DNA of 64,000 bases, taken from NCBI GenBank assembly GCA_014218235.1, contig CM024753.1, positions 178,040,348 to 178,104,347 on the forward strand, read 5' to 3'. The notes under the pieces were generated by a model. That model was not told the DNA's origin. It did no database searches and saw nothing but the letters and a program-made list of their open reading frames with translations. This document shows, in pieces, positions 23,223 to 33,844 of the stretch (position 1 is its first letter; each line of letters begins with the position of its first letter). The translations under genes and the position numbers were made by a program. The stretch is from Colocasia esculenta (taxonomy: Eukaryota > Streptophyta > Magnoliopsida > Alismatales > Araceae).

Positions 23223-23889
23223 GCCTTTTGATCTTGCCATGCACAACGGCACGTTGGTTTCCAGGTGTTGGGGTAAAACCCCATTTAACAACCCACTGAC
23301 ACCTAACTCATGCATGCAATCACACACCCACACATCAGCCTTCAACGTGTAAGAACCTTAACCTATCATGACATGGGCTTGCGTAGCCCAGGATACGTCA
23401 GCAAGACAAATTCCTAAAAATCCTTCCCGTAATTAGGCTATAATTCAGCTGGCCCGATAATCCTTGCGTAAATGTGATCAAACGACATCTGTTTGTCCTG
23501 AAATTTTAACCATAGACTAATATGATGGTTTTACTAATTGTGGTGATTTTTAATTAATTTTTGGAATTTAGTTTACAGTAGGTGAAAAATCACCCGGAAA
23601 ATGGTCGCGTCGACTTAATCTCAAAATCCGTACGTCGAAAAATTCAGATAATTGCATATTTAATTTCTCCACATTTTTCTGGAAATTATGATGTTCTCGG
23701 ATTTTTATTTCGATGTCGTTTTCCGGTATCACCCTGTGGAGGCACGCACTTCGAGGTACGATACTGGAATAACGTTCATTACCACTATTTAAGTCTATCA
23801 TCTAATTATCATAATTTATTAATAACCCTAAGGTATTTTAACCAAATTACTTCTATTTTCTTAATATTTTAAATTTCTGGGGCGTTACA

Positions 23890-24472
23890 ACTCTCCCCCA
23901 CTAAAAGAAATTTGGTCCTCCAAATTTTAATAAAACGAGAGTATGTTTACTCACCTGGAAATAATTCTGGGCACTGGTTCTTGATGGTATTTTCTAATCC
24001 CAGGTTGCTTCTTCTTGTCCTCGTTTATTCCATTGAATCTTTAACAATGGAACTTCCTTGCTCCATAGTGCTTTATTTTTCGATCCAGAATTTGCACGTC
24101 TTTCTACATATACCAAATTTTCTTGTATCTCCAAATCTTGATATTCAATGTTGTGATCGATGGGCTTCTCCTAAGATCCGCTTCTTAATCTCGGAATTAT
24201 CCGGTACACATAATTTGTTCCGAAACTGAAGATTTCCATGAATGTCTTCATTAAATTCAAGTCTAAAAGCCAACTTTTCTCTAATTTCTCTCAACACAAG
24301 ATCATTGTCCTATTGCTCTCCAATTTGTTTCAACATATCTGACTGAATTGTTAAGTTATCAACTACAATTCTTTCTTCTTGTAATTCAATCTTTAAACGT
24401 AATGCGGAAAATTCCTCCAATAATTTCCATTCCCTTACTTACAATTGGATTACCTTGACTATAGGATTTCTG
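23890..24472 (-). pseudogene. Purine tract and relics of pol 3' end (integrase finger, chromodomain-like)
   Basis: The polypurine tract reads AGTGGGGGAGAGTTG on the minus strand, directly before the LTR. Upstream on the minus strand, broken frames retain VPDNSEIKKRILGEAH (similar to the integrase H2C2 finger) near 24190-24150 and ILDRKNKALWSKEVPLLKIQ near 24085-24025. The latter is typical of the Ty3 chromovirus C-terminus. The integrase core between them is missing. This shows the element is an internal-deletion derivative. Confidence 0.7.
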
Positions 24473-25804
24473 CTAAGTGCATCCGCTATATATATATATA
24501 TTTTTTCCTGGATGGTATTCAATTTTGAAATTATAATCCCACTTGTCTAGGCATATCAAATCACCGGGTAAATTTTGTCCTTTAACTGAAATCCGACTAG
24601 CAAGGTAATATTTCTTAAGTTTCTTATCCCTACTCAAAGGAATTGTTACCTCAAGTTGTGTAGACAATAGTTCTGATTTTACTTCTAAAGATTTAGCAAA
24701 CTCATAACTAATAAAAGAATGCGTAGCTCCTGAATCAAACAACACATACGCAGGCTTTGAGTTTACTAGCAATGCACCTTTTATCAGTCTGCCTTCCTGC
24801 GGAGATTCAGGTTCCACATCCTGAATGGCATTTAGTCTTCCTTGCTTTCCTCGGGAATTCTGATTCTTTGGTGCATTCTTGGGCATCGGACAATCCGAAA
24901 TTCGATGTTGAGTACTACCGCAACGGAGACAAGCACCCAACCTACGCCAACAGTCCTCAGCCTTATGCCCACTAAGATGGCAATGCTGGCATACCCCCTT
25001 CTTTCCATTAGAAGTTTTTCCTGCCTTCTTATTTATTTGCTGAACTTTCGGGGTATTTCCCAACTCAAACTTTCTCTTATGATCAGAAGATCCTTCTCCA
25101 GATTTCCCTCTAATCTTTTCCACAGTGTCATTTGCAGCCTCTAATGCTAAGGCTCTCTTAACCATTTCTGAGTAGGTAGTGATCAGGTGAGGGGTTAACT
25201 GCATAATAAATTGGGGACGTAGCCCATTCATAAACCTCTTGGCTTTTAATTTCTCCGTAGCTATAAGATGCGGAGCATACTTTGACAATCGAGCAAATTG
25301 TGCCTCATATTCCGATACCGACATCCTTAATTGTTTCAAATTGGCAAACTCATTCGCCTTCCTTTCTTGAATTACTTCAGAAAAGTACTGGTCATTAAAT
25401 AATTCTACGAATTCCTCCCAACTAACTTGTGTTGAATCTGCCAAGGTTGCCTCTACAGTTTCCCACCACGCTCGGGCATCCCGATCTAACTGAAATGTTG
25501 TCAAACAAACTTTTTCTTCTTCTGTACATTTCATTATCTTAAAAATTCGCTCAATATCCTTCAACCAGTTCTCAGCTTCATCCGGATCCGTACTTCCTGC
25601 AAATCTCGGAGGGTCCAGGCTTCGAAAATCCTTAAATAAACTTGTTCCAGTATGACTATTGTTCTTGGCTACTGTTTTCATTACTCGAGTCAAGTCATGC
25701 ATTGAATTTTCCATCTTCTTCCAGTTAATGTCACTTCCATCCATAGATAACTTGGAAGAGTATCTGAGATATTCAATAAGGCATACATCAATTTCTATAA
25801 TCAA
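24473..25804 (-). CDS. Gag-protease polyprotein fused to an RNase H tail (Ty3 chromovirus)
   Basis: An open frame of 443 codons. The likely functional start is an internal Met at residue 21 (MDGSDINWKKM). The gag core spans about residues 70-200 (motifs ARAWWETVEATL and ERKANEFANLKQLRMSVSEY). Two CCHC-type knuckles follow (CQHCHLSGHKAEDC and CLRCGSTQHRISDC, about 273-308). An aspartic protease active site (VLFDSGATHSFIS) is near 355. After LPGDLICLD the frame jumps to WDYNFKIEYHPGKN, normally the end of RNase H. So a deletion fused protease in frame to RNase H and removed reverse transcriptase. The last codons read a TA microsatellite. Gag is intact, consistent with recent movement by help in trans. 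Confidence 0.92.
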   Translation of the reverse strand: MIIEIDVCLIEYLRYSSKLSMDGSDINWKKMENSMHDLTRVMKTVAKNNSHTGTSLFKDFRSLDPPRFAGSTDPDEAENWLKDIERIFKIMKCTEEEKVCLTTFQLDRDARAWWETVEATLADSTQVSWEEFVELFNDQYFSEVIQERKANEFANLKQLRMSVSEYEAQFARLSKYAPHLIATEKLKAKRFMNGLRPQFIMQLTPHLITTYSEMVKRALALEAANDTVEKIRGKSGEGSSDHKRKFELGNTPKVQQINKKAGKTSNGKKGVCQHCHLSGHKAEDCWRRLGACLRCGSTQHRISDCPMPKNAPKNQNSRGKQGRLNAIQDVEPESPQEGRLIKGALLVNSKPAYVLFDSGATHSFISYEFAKSLEVKSELLSTQLEVTIPLSRDKKLKKYYLASRISVKGQNLPGDLICLDKWDYNFKIEYHPGKNIYIYSGCT

Positions 25805-27225
25805 ACCATGTAAATTTCATCATGCACAGGCTTTAGATTCACAACACCCTAGTTCCATTAACCAGTCAGAAGATATATAACATTTTACATCACTACTTGT
25901 CCATAAGCTTCGTGAGATTTAAAACAATCTTGAAATTTTGATTCATCAATTATGTGAGTGTTAAACACATTTAAATTATTAAAGAGTCTTACTTGGTTTA
26001 GTAAGGAATGGATGTAGACAATGATTAAATAATCTATCTCAGTGGTATAATAATTTAAAATCCAAGAAAATTGGAAAGTTAACGGAAGAATAAATCACGA
26101 GGATAGTCATGAAATCTATATGATCGATTGAATCATTCATTTACTAATTCTTGTTTAGAGTTGGATATAATAACATATATAAAGTCATTGTGACGTAAAT
26201 TAAGGGATGAACAGGTTTGACTTTTCCTTCAGTAGGAGAGGGCTCCCTTGGAGAAGTCATATGTGTGTTTATCATTTTTCACCGGACCTTGAATTTTTAT
26301 CATTCTACTAGGTTTACTTGAATTATGAAATTTTTAGGTAGGCCAAATTGTGAGAAATTAGAAAGACGCTATTTTGATAGAATCGCAAAAATTACGTTTT
26401 TCTTCTTCGGTGGGAGAGTTGACTTTTTATTGGTAAGAGATATGATTTTTCTGATATTTTTATTGGATTCAAATGGGGGGTACTTCCTTATTTACATGTA
26501 ATATCTTAAGTAAATATAATTAAATGATATGGAATGTAAATAAGGTATGAGTTTCAGTTCTACAGAGTGCCTGATGACTCTTCTGACTGACTGAAGAAGG
26601 ACCAGTTCATCACAGACTGGTGTCTGTCGACAGCTTGGAAGTGGCTGTCGACAGATAGCAACAGACAGAGCAAGGTTTTTCTGGTTCTGAGGGTATCTGT
26701 CGACAGACCAGAGTCGGCTGTCGACAGGTGAAGGACATCTGTCGACAGATCAAGGCTATCTGTCGACAGTTACTGACAGTTTTGTATTTCTGGGTTCTGG
26801 AAGCATGTTACCTGTCGACAGGTAAATGCTGGCTGTCGACAGGTGTGATCTAAACTTCCAGGAATCTTGAAAAACTACCATAGGAAATTCTACCAAGTGT
26901 TCCTATGAATCTTTACATGATTGACAACATTTTCTTACTTCTAATAGGATGAGTTTCATAGTATGCTTGAGTCATAATATAAACTTTAACTAAAGCATGG
27001 TTACAAGAAATAGAACAACACATCTATGGTTGTTTCAAGTGTGTATACATGGTAAACACTTTAATTATGAAGTTCTTGTGTAGGAATAAGAAGCAAGAAT
27101 AAAAGAAAGAAGGAATCCTCTAAATTTTCATTTCATACTCAATACAATCTATATCCAACTATACTTATCTAGCTTAACCTCAGGCTTTCTACCCATCCTC
27201 ACAGGTTATCCCTAGGTTTATCGAC
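25805..27225 (-). other. Long 5' leader of the young Ty3 element
   Basis: 1.4 kb between the primer site and gag, no coding potential seen. It holds a CTGTCGACAG cluster at 26624-26842. An unusually long leader may hold packaging signals; that is inference. Confidence 0.6.
26624..26842. repeat. CTGTCGACAG palindrome cluster in the leader
   Basis: Eight perfect copies in 219 bp, at about 26624, 26645, 26697, 26715, 26738, 26758, 26812 and 26833. Sequence between copies is not a simple duplication of the LTR cluster. Confidence 0.95.
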
Positions 27226-27244
27226 CTAAGGCTCTGATACCAAA
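27226..27244 (-). other. Primer binding site of the young Ty3 element, tRNA-Met type
   Basis: The minus strand reads TTTGGTATCAGAGCC a few bases after the 5' LTR end at 27250, complementary to initiator tRNA-Met. Confidence 0.9.
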
Positions 27245-27249
27245 TTATC

Positions 27250-30200
27250 TGTCACGTCCTAATAAAAGGCTATTTATTGGGAAATGACAGAAAACAGGCA
27301 CAAAGTAATAACATTTATGTTTATTCATTATAACGCAGTCTGCGGAAGTCTTATTACATAAAGCTCCTCATTACACACTAAGTGAGGAGTAAGGATGAGT
27401 AGCTACTACTCATAACACTTTACAAGTACGCAACTAAAGCAGTAAATGGTTGGTTGACTCGTCATCGGTGTCCACTCTGCACACAGCCCATTTTACACTT
27501 CTCCCTCATCTTGATTACCTGAAAAGGGAAGGATGGGTGAGCTAACTAGCCCAGTAGAATTCAAATCCTTAAATCAAAGGATCAGGAACACATGATAATT
27601 TAGGTAAGAACATGAATGGTATCAAGAACAGGCAGATAACCAAGATAACATGTCAGTGAATGTATAACAGTAGTATGAAAACATAGGCATACTCAGAAAT
27701 TCATATTAAGGCTCAGGTTCGGAGTCATATAAATATTCACACAGGACAGGTAATAGGATGAACGGATATCAAAGAAGCAATACCAGATCTCAGAATAGTA
27801 GCTTGATACAGTGATAGTAAAACTCAGGTCATGCTCAAGTATATAGCTCACGAATTGGTTCATATATCAGTTCACACAATACAGGAAGTATGATGACCAT
27901 AATCAGGAAATAGTGATGCAATGCCAAACATCCCGGTATCCTTATCACTCCCGTACGGCCCGTAATGAATTCGGGTGCTCCTCCCAGGACTGGACCAGCC
28001 CTATTTGCACAGGCATATCAGTTAGGTGGGGTCCAAGGACCCAATAAATGTCATCATCATAAGTTTATCATATCTCACAAGGTGTTCAAGCCTTTGAACT
28101 CTCAAGTCATCAAGTAATATAAACTTAGTTGTCGAATACAGGAGAATGGACTCAACGGAGTACCATTTGGAGTTGACGGTTTCAAGGATAATTCAATAAT
28201 GAGTAAGGTATCCAAAGTGGGTAATCTTTATGGTAGAATGACAGAAAATATCAAAGTAAATAAGAGGGTAATTTGGTAGGCTATTAGGATGAACTTTGAA
28301 CAAGGATTTACACATGTAAGAGTGCTGAAATCCAAGGCAGGACAGTAGCTGTCGACAGGAAGGAAGGATCTGTCGACAAATGGCACAGACAGAGCTCAGG
28401 TTTGCTGGCTCTGTGGGTATCTGTCGACAGATGCAAGGGATCTGTCGACAGATCCACACAGTCCAGAAACCTGGAGTTCTGGAAACATGCGCCTGTCGAC
28501 AGCTCTTGGGCTGGCTGTCGACAGGAAGCAGCAGAACTTCTGTAAATCTGTTTAAATCCATTCTAAGCACCCTAATTATAGATCTTATAATTCAAGGCAT
28601 GATTGATATCAAATGGAAGAGTCTAAATAGAGTTTTCACAGTGGTTTATAAACTAAACAGTCGAGATGCAACAAGAGATTGATAATTCGAACTTGGTCGG
28701 CTATAAACTAATGTAGTGTAGTATTGGAAGCATGAACTTGATAGCAATGGTTTATTGGAAAATTCCTATAAGATGGACACTAAAACTCAAGGTATTTCAT
28801 GAATCCAAGTCAATGTTCGAATTATCAACCATCTAAACCAAAATCCTCACACTGTTCTAAGGATATGTTTACTTCTACCAGAACTCTATATCATGAACTT
28901 GAATCAAAGGTGGAAGAAGAAGAAGAGATGATCTGGAGGTAAAATAAGTATCTCTTCCTCCCTAACGTAAGAATATTCATCAAAACTAGACGAAAACTAG
29001 TAAGATTACAGTTATATCAACTTGGCTACTCAACACGAGTTATTTATCATGTGTGGAGAACAAGATTAAGGAAAAGGAGATGAATCCTACACATGGATAG
29101 CTAGGAACCTACTACCACATGCTACTGGAGGAATATCCTTTCCAACCAGAGATTATGTGAACTCAAGGAGTAGCTTCTATAGAAATACAAAACACACATA
29201 AAGTGCTAGAGGGGTTCATGACACTAGAACAGAAACTGGAACATCCAAACAGTAGGTTCTAAAGTTTATTCAAGGACATGAGTTAGAAGAGGAGAGATGA
29301 GGATCGAATCCTACCTGATTTTGAATTCTTCCTTTGATATAGAAATCCACAATTCACCACGAATAGTAGATGGGGAGATGGCCAAAAGCAAAGAAGGAAG
29401 CAGTTGAAGCAGTAACAACTACTGAAGTCTGCTTTACTGTCTTCCAGCAACACCCAGTAGCAGCTCCAATAGTAGTTCAAGCAGGACCAAGAGATGCACA
29501 AGGTGTAGCTAACAACTCCAGCTACACACCCACACTGAAGTCTCGTGAATCCCAGCAGCAGCATAAGAGGGAAGGAGTCAGAAAGATAGGAACGAAGAAG
29601 GAGGGGGTGTATTTATAGCCTTTTGATCTTGCCATGCACAACGGCACGTTGGTTTCCAGGTGTTGGGGTAAAACCCCATTTAACAACCCACTGACACCTA
29701 ACTCATGCATGCAATCACACACCCACACATCAGCCTTCAACGTGTAAGAACCTTAACCTATCATGACATGGGCTTGCGTAGCCCAGGATACGTCAGCAAG
29801 ACAAATTCCTAAAATCCTTCCCGTAATTAGGCTATAATTCAGCTGGCCCGATAATCCTTGCGTAAATGTGATCAAACGACATCTGTTTGTCCTGAAATTT
29901 TAACCATAGACTAATATGATGGTTTTACTAATTGTGGTGATTTTTAATTAATTTTTGGAATTTAGTTTACAGTAGGTGAAAAATCACCCGGAAAATGGTC
30001 GCGTCGACTTAATCTCAAAATCCGTACGTCGAAAAATTCAGATAATTACATATTTAATTTCTCCACATTTTTCTGGAAATTATGATGTTCTCGGATTTTT
30101 ATTTCGATGTCGTTTTTCGGTATCACCCTGTGGAGGCACGCACTTCGAGGTACGATACTGGAATAACGTTCATTACCACTATTTAAGTCTATCATCTAAT

Positions 30201-30283
30201 TATCATAATTTATTAATAACCCTAAGGTATTTTAACCAAATTACTTCTATTTTCTTAATATTTTAAATTTCTGGGGCGTTACA
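27250..30283 (-). repeat. 5' LTR of the young family A Ty3 element
   Basis: Same ends and length as the 3' LTR. Because the element is on the minus strand, this is the promoter copy, with a TATA element at 29611-29617 and a palindrome cluster at 28349-28524 downstream in the transcribed part. Short open frames here are the same non-coding frames as in the other LTR. Confidence 0.95.
29611..29617 (-). promoter_or_regulatory. TATA box driving the young Ty3 element
   Basis: TATAAAT on the minus strand in the context GGCTATAAATACACC. Transcription would proceed leftwards through the 5' LTR into gag. Confidence 0.7.
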
Positions 30284-30700
30284 GGCACTCCTGTCTCCAA
30301 GAGCATAATCAACGCAGTCCTTCAGCCAGGGATGCAAGTACACTGCACTGCCAACTGTACATCCCTTAAATTTCTCATAATTTTTTAACTCTCTGATAAA
30401 TTTTTTCTGTTTGGAGCTAAGGTTCAGTAGCACGGTGAAATCAATATAACCTAGTAACTCGTCCAAGAAATCACCTTTGTAGTAATGCAAGAAATCACCG
30501 AGGCTAGCCTTCTAGAATGATCATCATTTTGCAATGTTTCTTCCACTATATCACAGAAAGTTCCCTCCATCTCAGTTTTCAGGTACCTCCTGCCGAAACC
30601 TATAGATGCTCTACTTAGTGTTGACCTTACTGGTAAGTATAGTGTCAACACTACTTTTGTAAAAACTCTGTAAACTTTGTACAAATGAAAAGTGGGCAAT
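30284..30700 (-). pseudogene. Captured fragment, CLASSY/DRD1-type SNF2 gene, upstream half
   Basis: Minus-strand sequence with motifs EGTFCDIVEETLQNDDH and HYYKGDFLDELLGYIDFTVL, then KGCTVGSAVYLHPWLKDC. It corresponds to the spacer before the second helicase lobe in plant CLASSY/DRD1 proteins. A frame change between NDDHS and HYYKG (about 30490-30530) breaks it. It joins 20250-20855 once the Ty3 element and one GGCAC are removed. It ends near 30700, where AT-rich CACTA-type sequence begins. Confidence 0.8.
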
Positions 30701-31130
30701 CAAAACATGTCATTATCAGTAAGATATGAACTTAGTAATATTTATAAGAGTAAATTAATTAATGGTCCGTGATTGTAATATATATGGACGACCTTACTGT
30801 AATAGAACTTATTTAACATACGTACTGTAACATGGGATATATAACATTGTAACGAGTTACAACTCTATTATGAACTAAAAAATAAGTAAAACATCTGATA
30901 AGAATTCCTCATTAATTTATCAGATTTATAATTATAAAAATTTAAATATATTAATGTAAATAGTAAATATACAATTTTTTAAAGTTATTTTGTTAAACAT
31001 AATACATATGGTAGCGGCTGTTAGCCGCCGCCATAAAATTATATAGTAGTGGCTTCTATTAGCCGCTGTTAAATAATTATATGGCAACGACTATATAGCC
31101 GTTGCCATATTTTTGGCCATCCCGCCAACA
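30701..31130. repeat. AT-rich spacer with CACTA subterminal-like repeats
   Basis: 30701-31000 is AT-rich with no gene. 31005-31120 has inverted short repeats GTAGCGGCTGTTAGCCGCCG, AGTGGCTTCTATTAGCCGCT and GCAACGACTATATAGCCGTT. These resemble the subterminal motifs at the element ends but lie deep inside. They may mark an old internal boundary of a CACTA nested or fused here. Confidence 0.55.
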
Positions 31131-31145
31131 CCACCCCCACTGCGC

Positions 31146-31150
<5 letters not shown>

Positions 31151-31184
<34 letters not shown>
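31151..31184. repeat. (CT)n microsatellite
   Basis: Uninterrupted CT dinucleotides of about 34 bp. Confidence 0.95.
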
Positions 31185-31189
<5 letters not shown>

Positions 31190-31261
31190 GAAGGCGGCGA
31201 CGCCCCAACCACAGACGGCAGGCGACTCCTCCGGCGACGCCCTCAGCTCCGGCGGCTGCCC

Positions 31262-31660
31262 CAACCCCCCACGGTGAGTCCCTCTGGCTGCCCCCACCCC
31301 TCCCTCCCCGCCCCCCCCCTCCGGCAGCCCCACCCCCCTCCCCGGTGGCCCCCACCCCTCATTCCCCGGCCCCCCCTCCGGCAGCCCCCACCCCTCACTC
31401 CCTGGCCCCCTTCCCTCAGGCGGCCCCCATCGCTCCCTCCCCGCCCCCCCCTCCGGCAGCCCCACCCCTCCCTCTCTGCCCCCTCCCTCTGCTTCCCTCC
31501 CCCCCGCCCCCCACACCCGCGCGCAGCATCTTCCCCTCCTTCTGCCCCCCCCCCCCCCCCCCACACACACACACCCGCGCGCAGCACCTTCCCTCCTTCT
31601 GCTCCCCCCCCCCCCCACCCCCCCACACCCGTGCACAGCACCCCCCTGGGTAGTGCCCCG
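31262..31660. repeat. C-rich low-complexity block
   Basis: About 400 bp of CCCC runs with imperfect repeats built on TCCGGCAGCCCCCACCCCTC, plus (CA)n and poly-C runs near 31548-31570. Long open frames on both strands (Pro-rich one way, Gly-rich the other) are composition artefacts. The G-rich strand could form quadruplexes. Confidence 0.85.
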
Positions 31661-31954
31661 CCCCCTCCTCCTGCTTCCCTTCCCCATGATGTGTGGCCTC
31701 ATGATTGCTCAGCTCCCCACACCACTCCGGCAGATTCCTCATTACCAAAAAATCATGGAAAATCCGTTTCGGACATTTTCTAAAGTGCAGCTGATTAAAC
31801 ACTTCCACCCCTTTGGTCCAGCTGTGAACAAGTAATAGATTGGCTGGAGGTGCAATTTTATACCGCATTCTGAAAATCTCACTCTTTTGTTTGCAGGTCC
31901 GAAAGTGTAGAAGAGCCAAAGAGGCCGGGACAACATTCCATAGGGCGCTGAGCA

Positions 31955-32095
31955 CTCTCAGTCCAAGGTATTGATTTTGAAGGAATTTCAGAAACTCTGG
32001 GTCTCTTACACCAGGTATTTCAAGCGATCCATTGTTATGTACTCTTGAAGGGTTAAAAAAATGATTTACAGCCTGATGACCAGCTTCAACCTGAA
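31955..32095 (-). pseudogene. Exon-like fragment of unrecognised host gene
   Basis: The minus strand has a polypyrimidine tract and CAG at 32094-32092, then an open stretch beginning VEAGHQAVNHFFNPSRVHN and passing GSLEIPGVRDPEFLKFLQNQ. It looks like a captured exon because it is non-repetitive, has balanced composition and lies beside a splice-acceptor-like site. I could not assign it. It may belong to the same gene as 32370-32600. The boundaries are approximate. Confidence 0.4.
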
Positions 32096-32369
32096 AAATA
32101 AAATAAAAAGAGGAAAAAAATAGTTGACAAGGACTGCTATATATTCTGTTTAAATTGTATCTCATTGCTGTTCAATTATGTTCCCACCTCCTTTTTTAAT
32201 TATTGAATTTTGCAATAAGCAATATTAATAACCAGATACATAACAGAAGGTTTTGTGCACATAAAACATGAAATGAGCATGCCTCATGAAATGGAATTAA
32301 ATTTTAGTTCATCAACATTTGGAGGCATATGCTTATTGAGAAATATAGCATGAATGTCTAAAACACCAG

Positions 32370-32600
32370 GTCATTTAAATATGGGCATTACTGGATCCAA
32401 CAAGAAGAAATGACTTTGAAGGATGACTAGACAAGGCTCTTGTGCATATATTTTCGACCGTTGCCGGTGGGTCATTGAAATCTTCAAAGTCTTCTTGCTC
32501 ATCCCAGCCCAAGCCAGAAGCCCCAATACCAGCATAGCCTGGAATTCCAAATGCACCACCACCTGTCAAATCCCTTCCTGGTCTTACCAGCAAACCAACA
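32370..32600 (-). pseudogene. Captured exon fragment, DMXL/Rav1-like WD40 protein
   Basis: A minus-strand frame of 72 codons includes RDLTGGGAFGIPGYAGIGAS, DFEDFNDPPATVENICTRAL and SSHPSKSFLLVGSSN. I recall close counterparts in plant large WD40 proteins of the DMXL/Rav1 type, which act with the vacuolar proton pump assembly machinery in other eukaryotes. Only one exon-sized piece is present. It ends in a stop right after HI, where WD40 relatives continue HIYLWEF. It is therefore a captured fragment, on the same strand as the CLASSY/DRD1 piece. Confidence 0.6.
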
Positions 32601-33840
32601 CTTAAATCCTTCCCTTAAATCCTTCCCAAGAGTAGATTTTCCTTCTTATCTCAAAACAACAGCAGCATAGTCCAAGGAAGAGTGGGGGAAGGAGGCTAGA
32701 CTCCCTAGAACTAAGAGATTGAGGGTGTGGAGAAAATTCTTTAACCACCTCCATCCCATTATATGGAAAGGTATGGATCTTTCACTTTTCCATGTAATCT
32801 CATAGTTATTTGTTGCCTTTCCTCCCCAGAGCATGTCCTTGAAGTCTGCAGCTGACCTCCTATTTTCCTTTTCCTCCAACATTTACACTAATGTAATTGC
32901 AGCAGAGAACACATTAAACCAGTCCTCATTTGAGGGAAATTTTAGAGAACATCATGGCTAAATTCATTGATGGCATTTTAAGGATGACCGGTGTGAAATA
33001 TGATGGAGGAGAAGAGACAGAAGCCTGAAGCCTGAGGGACGGTTCGGTGAAGCGGGGTAAGTTTTGTTTTCATGTGGGAGACAGGTGATCAGTGTGTGCA
33101 ACCTGAAAAACTTGGTGTGGAGTATGCAAGCAGAAGATAACAAAGTGGAACCAGCTTCTTAATAAGTGCTTATCTAGGATTTATTTGGTTGTATATAAAA
33201 TATTTTTATTAGAAAATAGTTTTTACGGAATAAATTTTACATGAAAATGAAAATCGTAATTATCTATTTGATTCTTAGGTAAATATTTTCACTGGTTATT
33301 TGTGTAAATAGAAGATTAAAAAAAGTCAAAAGTCAACAGCATTAAATGTAAACTTTTATTATAGAGTTGCATTGGGACATGAGATATTATGGTCCACTCT
33401 AATGAGAGGGGTACATACTCCTAGTGTACTATTCATCAAAATTTTATTTTATTTTATTTTTTATTTTTTTAAAAAATAAAAATTTAAATAAATAGTGCAA
33501 AACAAATAACTTTGACATAAACAATTTAAAGTAAGAGAAATAAAATAAAAACACAATTTGAATTAATAGTATTCTACATATATTTTAATAAAAATAAAAA
33601 ATTAAATTAACTAATGAAAATTAATTAAATTTGACAAAGACTACTTAAATGAATGGAAAAAAATAAAAAAAACATCTTAAATGAATAGTACCTATAAACT
33701 TGTCACTGTACCTAGCACAAATTTCAGAAGAAAACAACGCAGTAGAAAAATGGCCTCCTCGTTTTGATGGCGGATGCCAAAATCTGTAATTTTCATGATA
33801 AAGTTTTCCAGATTTTATTTTTCAAAGGTGATACGGGAAT
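32601..33840. other. Unassigned CACTA interior
   Basis: 32640-32890 has a minus-strand frame of 78 codons without recognised domain, possibly another captured piece. 33180-33700 is AT-rich with T- and A-runs. No N-terminal transposase-associated domain of tnp2 was found, so the transposase gene may be truncated at its 5' end. Confidence 0.4.
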
Positions 33841-33844
33841 ATCC

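Larger units (their letters stand above)
20856..23889 (-). repeat. 3' LTR of the young family A Ty3 element
   Basis: On the plus strand it runs TGTCACGTCC to GGGGCGTTACA. It is near-identical to 27250-30283. Differences seen include changes near 20915, 21027, 22446, 23687 and 23731 and single-base indels near 22670 and 23414. It has a palindrome cluster at 21955-22130 and a TATA element (minus strand) at 23216-23222. Confidence 0.95.
20856..30283 (-). mobile_element. Young Ty3 (chromovirus, Tekay-like) element with deleted pol, family A
   Basis: Two 3,034-bp LTRs (20856-23889; 27250-30283) flank a 3.36-kb body, with a perfect 5-bp duplication GGCAC (20851-20855; 30284-30288). It is oriented minus: the primer site is next to the right LTR and the purine tract next to the left LTR. 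By eye I count only about eight differences between the LTRs, so insertion is recent. The body has gag and protease fused to the tail of RNase H, then relics of the integrase zinc finger and chromodomain-like end. Most of reverse transcriptase, RNase H and integrase is deleted, so mobility would need a full-length partner. Confidence 0.95.

Noticed and set aside
31102..31783. Overlapping long Pro-rich and Gly-rich frames, up to 249 codons
   Set aside because: Produced by the C-rich low-complexity block; no conserved motif and open in several frames at once.
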